Of a DNA stretch of 64,000 nt, positions 62,370-64,000 are shown piece after piece. The number at the start of each line of letters is the position of its first letter. The first letter of the stretch is position 1. A model generated the notes under the pieces. It saw only the letters and a program-made list of their open reading frames with translations. It was not told the origin of the DNA and did not search any database. Origin of the DNA: DAINRZ01 sp964634885 (GTDB taxonomy: Bacteria; Bacteroidota; Ignavibacteria; Kapaibacteriales; UBA2268); the NCBI GenBank assembly GCA_964634885.1, contig CAZWLN010000016.1:21797-85796 (forward strand), read 5' to 3'. The translations under genes were made by a program, and so were the position numbers.

Positions 62370-63284
62370 TTACTGTATGCACTGAATCCCGCCGGACTTA
62401 TAGACATAGCCCGGGAGGTCGCGTCCAAAGAATGCAGATGCATCTTTCGCCATGCCGACCAGAGTCTCCAAATTGACATCGGCACAGAGTCCGAAGCTCT
62501 TCATCATATGCACGAAATCTTCAGTGCAGACATTGCCGGCAGCCAGTTTTGTGAAGGGGCAGCCGCCAAGGCCGCCGAAAGCTGACTCGAAGTAGCTGAC
62601 ACCGCAGTTAAGTGCGCTGTGGCAGTTAGCCAGCCCCATGCCATAGGTATTATGGAAATGGCAGGCAGTTTCTACGTCGGGAGCCATTTTGTGTATTGCG
62701 GTAAACATACGTTCCACCTGCATCGGGTTTGCATGGCCCGCTGTGTCTGCCAGGCTGATTTTCTTAATGCCGGCGTCGAGATACCTCGCGACGATTGCCA
62801 TTACCTTGTTTTCATCGATCTTTCCTTCGAAGCCGCAGCCGAAAGCGGATTGTACGGAACCCTGCACGGTCTTACCCATCGACAACGCTTTTTTCGCTGT
62901 ATTAATGATCCTTTCCTGGGCTTCTTCCACACCCATTCCCGTATTCTTTTTACTGTGTGTTTCACTGGCGCTGACGCCGAGGCATACCATTCCCACATTG
63001 CAGGCAGCAGCCCTGTCGAGGCCTTTTTCGTTCAGTACCAGGCCCGACAAAGTTACGCCCGTGAGCTTACATTCATCATTGAAGTAATTGAACAGCCTGT
63101 CTGTATCTGCCATCTGGGGCACTTTTTCAGGATGGACAAAAGATCCCGCCTGTATTATATCCACACCTGAAGTCGCCAGTTTCTTTATCCATTCTATCTT
63201 GGTTTCGAACGGCACTACCTGTTTTTCTACCTGTAAACCGTCCCGCATTCCCACGTCGTGAATTATCACCTTTTTCATCTCCAT
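62370..63284 (-). CDS. Hydroxymethylglutaryl-CoA lyase-like enzyme
   Basis: HMG-CoA lyase splits HMG-CoA into acetyl-CoA and acetoacetate, the last step of leucine breakdown. The 304-residue product shows the family signature HDVGMRDGLQVEKQ (the usual R-D-G-L-Q-N-E), AGSFVHPEKVPQMADTD, the HFHNTYGMGLANC zinc-type histidines, and GLGGCPFTKLAAGNVCTED with the active-site Cys. DRE-TIM-barrel relatives such as citramalate synthase are less likely because of the GLGGCPF motif. ATG at 63284 or 63278 is the start. It converges with the methyltransferase gene. No leucine-pathway neighbours are seen. Confidence 0.85.
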   Translation of the reverse strand: MEMKKVIIHDVGMRDGLQVEKQVVPFETKIEWIKKLATSGVDIIQAGSFVHPEKVPQMADTDRLFNYFNDECKLTGVTLSGLVLNEKGLDRAAACNVGMVCLGVSASETHSKKNTGMGVEEAQERIINTAKKALSMGKTVQGSVQSAFGCGFEGKIDENKVMAIVARYLDAGIKKISLADTAGHANPMQVERMFTAIHKMAPDVETACHFHNTYGMGLANCHSALNCGVSYFESAFGGLGGCPFTKLAAGNVCTEDFVHMMKSFGLCADVNLETLVGMAKDASAFFGRDLPGYVYKSGGIQCIQ

Positions 63285-63439
63285 CACCTTCCCCGGAAAA
63301 ATAGTTTTCCGTTTTCAGTTATTAAACATTAAAAAATAAATATGAATAAATACTTTCATATTCAATCAAATTCATGAGTCAAAATTAACCTATTTATTAA
63401 TAATAAAGAAATTATGGTTCATATGAATTCGTGGGAATT

Positions 63440-64000
63440 AAATTACTCGCGACGGGAAAGATGGACGCTTCCTGAACGGAGTGGGTGTTTCTTTCTTTAT
63501 CCGGCCCACGCCATAAATGACGTGGCTATTGGGAGAGGAAAAAGACGCTGCCTGCGAAGGGAAAGATGGACGCTACCTGAACGGAGTGGGTGTTTCTTCC
63601 TTTATCCGGCCCACGCCATAAATGACGTGGCTATTGGGAGAGGAAAAAGCCATCCAGCTCTGCTTTTTCTTACATTTATTATTTTTAATTTATCATTCAG
63701 AATTCAGAATTCAGCATTCTTTGTGAACTTGACGAACTGAAGAAGTCCAACCACCCCCTGCCCCCTCCTTATCCAAGGAGGGGAAAGCCGCTTTGGTTCG
63801 GCTTTTTCTTACATTCAGCATTGGCTGCGCCGGTCTCGCTGCGCTCGGCTCAGAATTCAGCATTCAGAATTGGCTCCGCCGGTCTCGCTGCGCTCGGCTC
63901 ACCATTCAGCATTTATAATTTATAATTTATCATTCAGAATTCAGAATTCTTTGTGAACTTGACGAACTGAAGAAGTCCAACCACCCCCTGCCCCCTCCTT
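63440..64000. repeat. Repeat mosaic at the right end, including a 105-base tandem unit
   Basis: GAAAGATGGACGCT begins two 105-base units (63456 and 63561), each carrying the R1 palindrome. Then come R3 units (63690-63720), R5 (63721-63735), R2 (63738-63784), the GCTTTTTCTTACATTCAG flank (63800-63817), R4 in reverse (63824-63860), R3, R4 again (63868-63902), R3, R5 and R2 (63978, cut by the window end). The segment beginning TTGTGAACTTGACGAACTGA recurs exactly 230 bases apart (63721 and 63951). No gene lies here; the stretch 63285-63439 is AT-rich with no recognised feature. Confidence 0.85.

Noticed and set aside
63414..63740. 108-residue frame with an internal duplication
   Set aside because: It is only the 105-base tandem repeat read in a frame that stays open; the same peptide appears wherever the R1 module occurs.

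Overview
The window looks like chromosomal DNA of a free-living bacterium of the Bacteroidota/Chlorobiota (FCB) superphylum, possibly an Ignavibacteria- or Kapabacteria-like lineage; the exact phylum cannot be fixed from the sequence alone. The evidence is: five intact secreted proteins and one decayed remnant with a type IX secretion (T9SS) C-terminal sorting domain; TAnnTTTG promoter elements of the Bacteroidota kind; a long YidC with a large periplasmic domain; a DUF2795 protein; and the gene order rpmH-rnpA-yidD-yidC. No tRNA, rRNA, CRISPR array or prophage was seen.

Layout. 1-3726: the end of a modular protein (carboxypeptidase-regulatory-like fold, TPR, DUF2135-like), a thioredoxin-fold protein and miaB. 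3963-9867 (minus): a beta-propeller lipoprotein, an ECF sigma factor, a membrane anti-sigma-like protein with a predicted beta-barrel tail, and a PKD/T9SS protein. 10120-12922: rpmH, rnpA, yidD, yidC. 13740-17642: an envelope protein, a DUF2795 protein and an Omp85-family outer-membrane protein. 17664-27775 (minus): a six-gene signalling operon. 28166-35160: a lytic transglycosylase, folC, an M15 peptidase, an NAGPA-type glycosidase, purH, a CheR-like methyltransferase and a metallo-beta-lactamase-fold hydrolase. 35515-37413: a group IIC intron sitting directly behind the terminator of an OPT transporter gene. 39730-53493: mazG, a T9SS protein, a ChaN-M1 peptidase fusion, a beta-propeller/GH17 glucanase with T9SS domain, and a cytosolic histidine kinase with about ten PAS domains. 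53689-64000: a tiny Cys/Lys-rich protein, two nearly identical tandem T9SS Asp-box proteins, a decayed sorting domain, a PD40/OmpA-like protein, an orphan DNA methyltransferase and an HMG-CoA lyase-like enzyme.

The most interesting system is the operon at 17664-27775: a SiaC-like (DUF1987) regulatory protein, a stand-alone PP2C/SpoIIE phosphatase, and two successive pairs of (receiver-PP2C phosphatase + TPR hybrid histidine kinase). It joins two-component phosphorelay to partner switching. No SiaB-type kinase is visible. The SiaC position expected to carry the phosphothreonine is Val, and one kinase has a receiver whose phospho-acceptor Asp is Ser.

The second striking feature is a mosaic of at least seven short repeat families confined to the gaps between genes (3779-3838, 35162-35514, 40549-41064, 42960-43145, 53815-54008, 60557-61150, 63440-64000). 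The families are joined in recurrent orders, and two alternative modules occupy the same slot.
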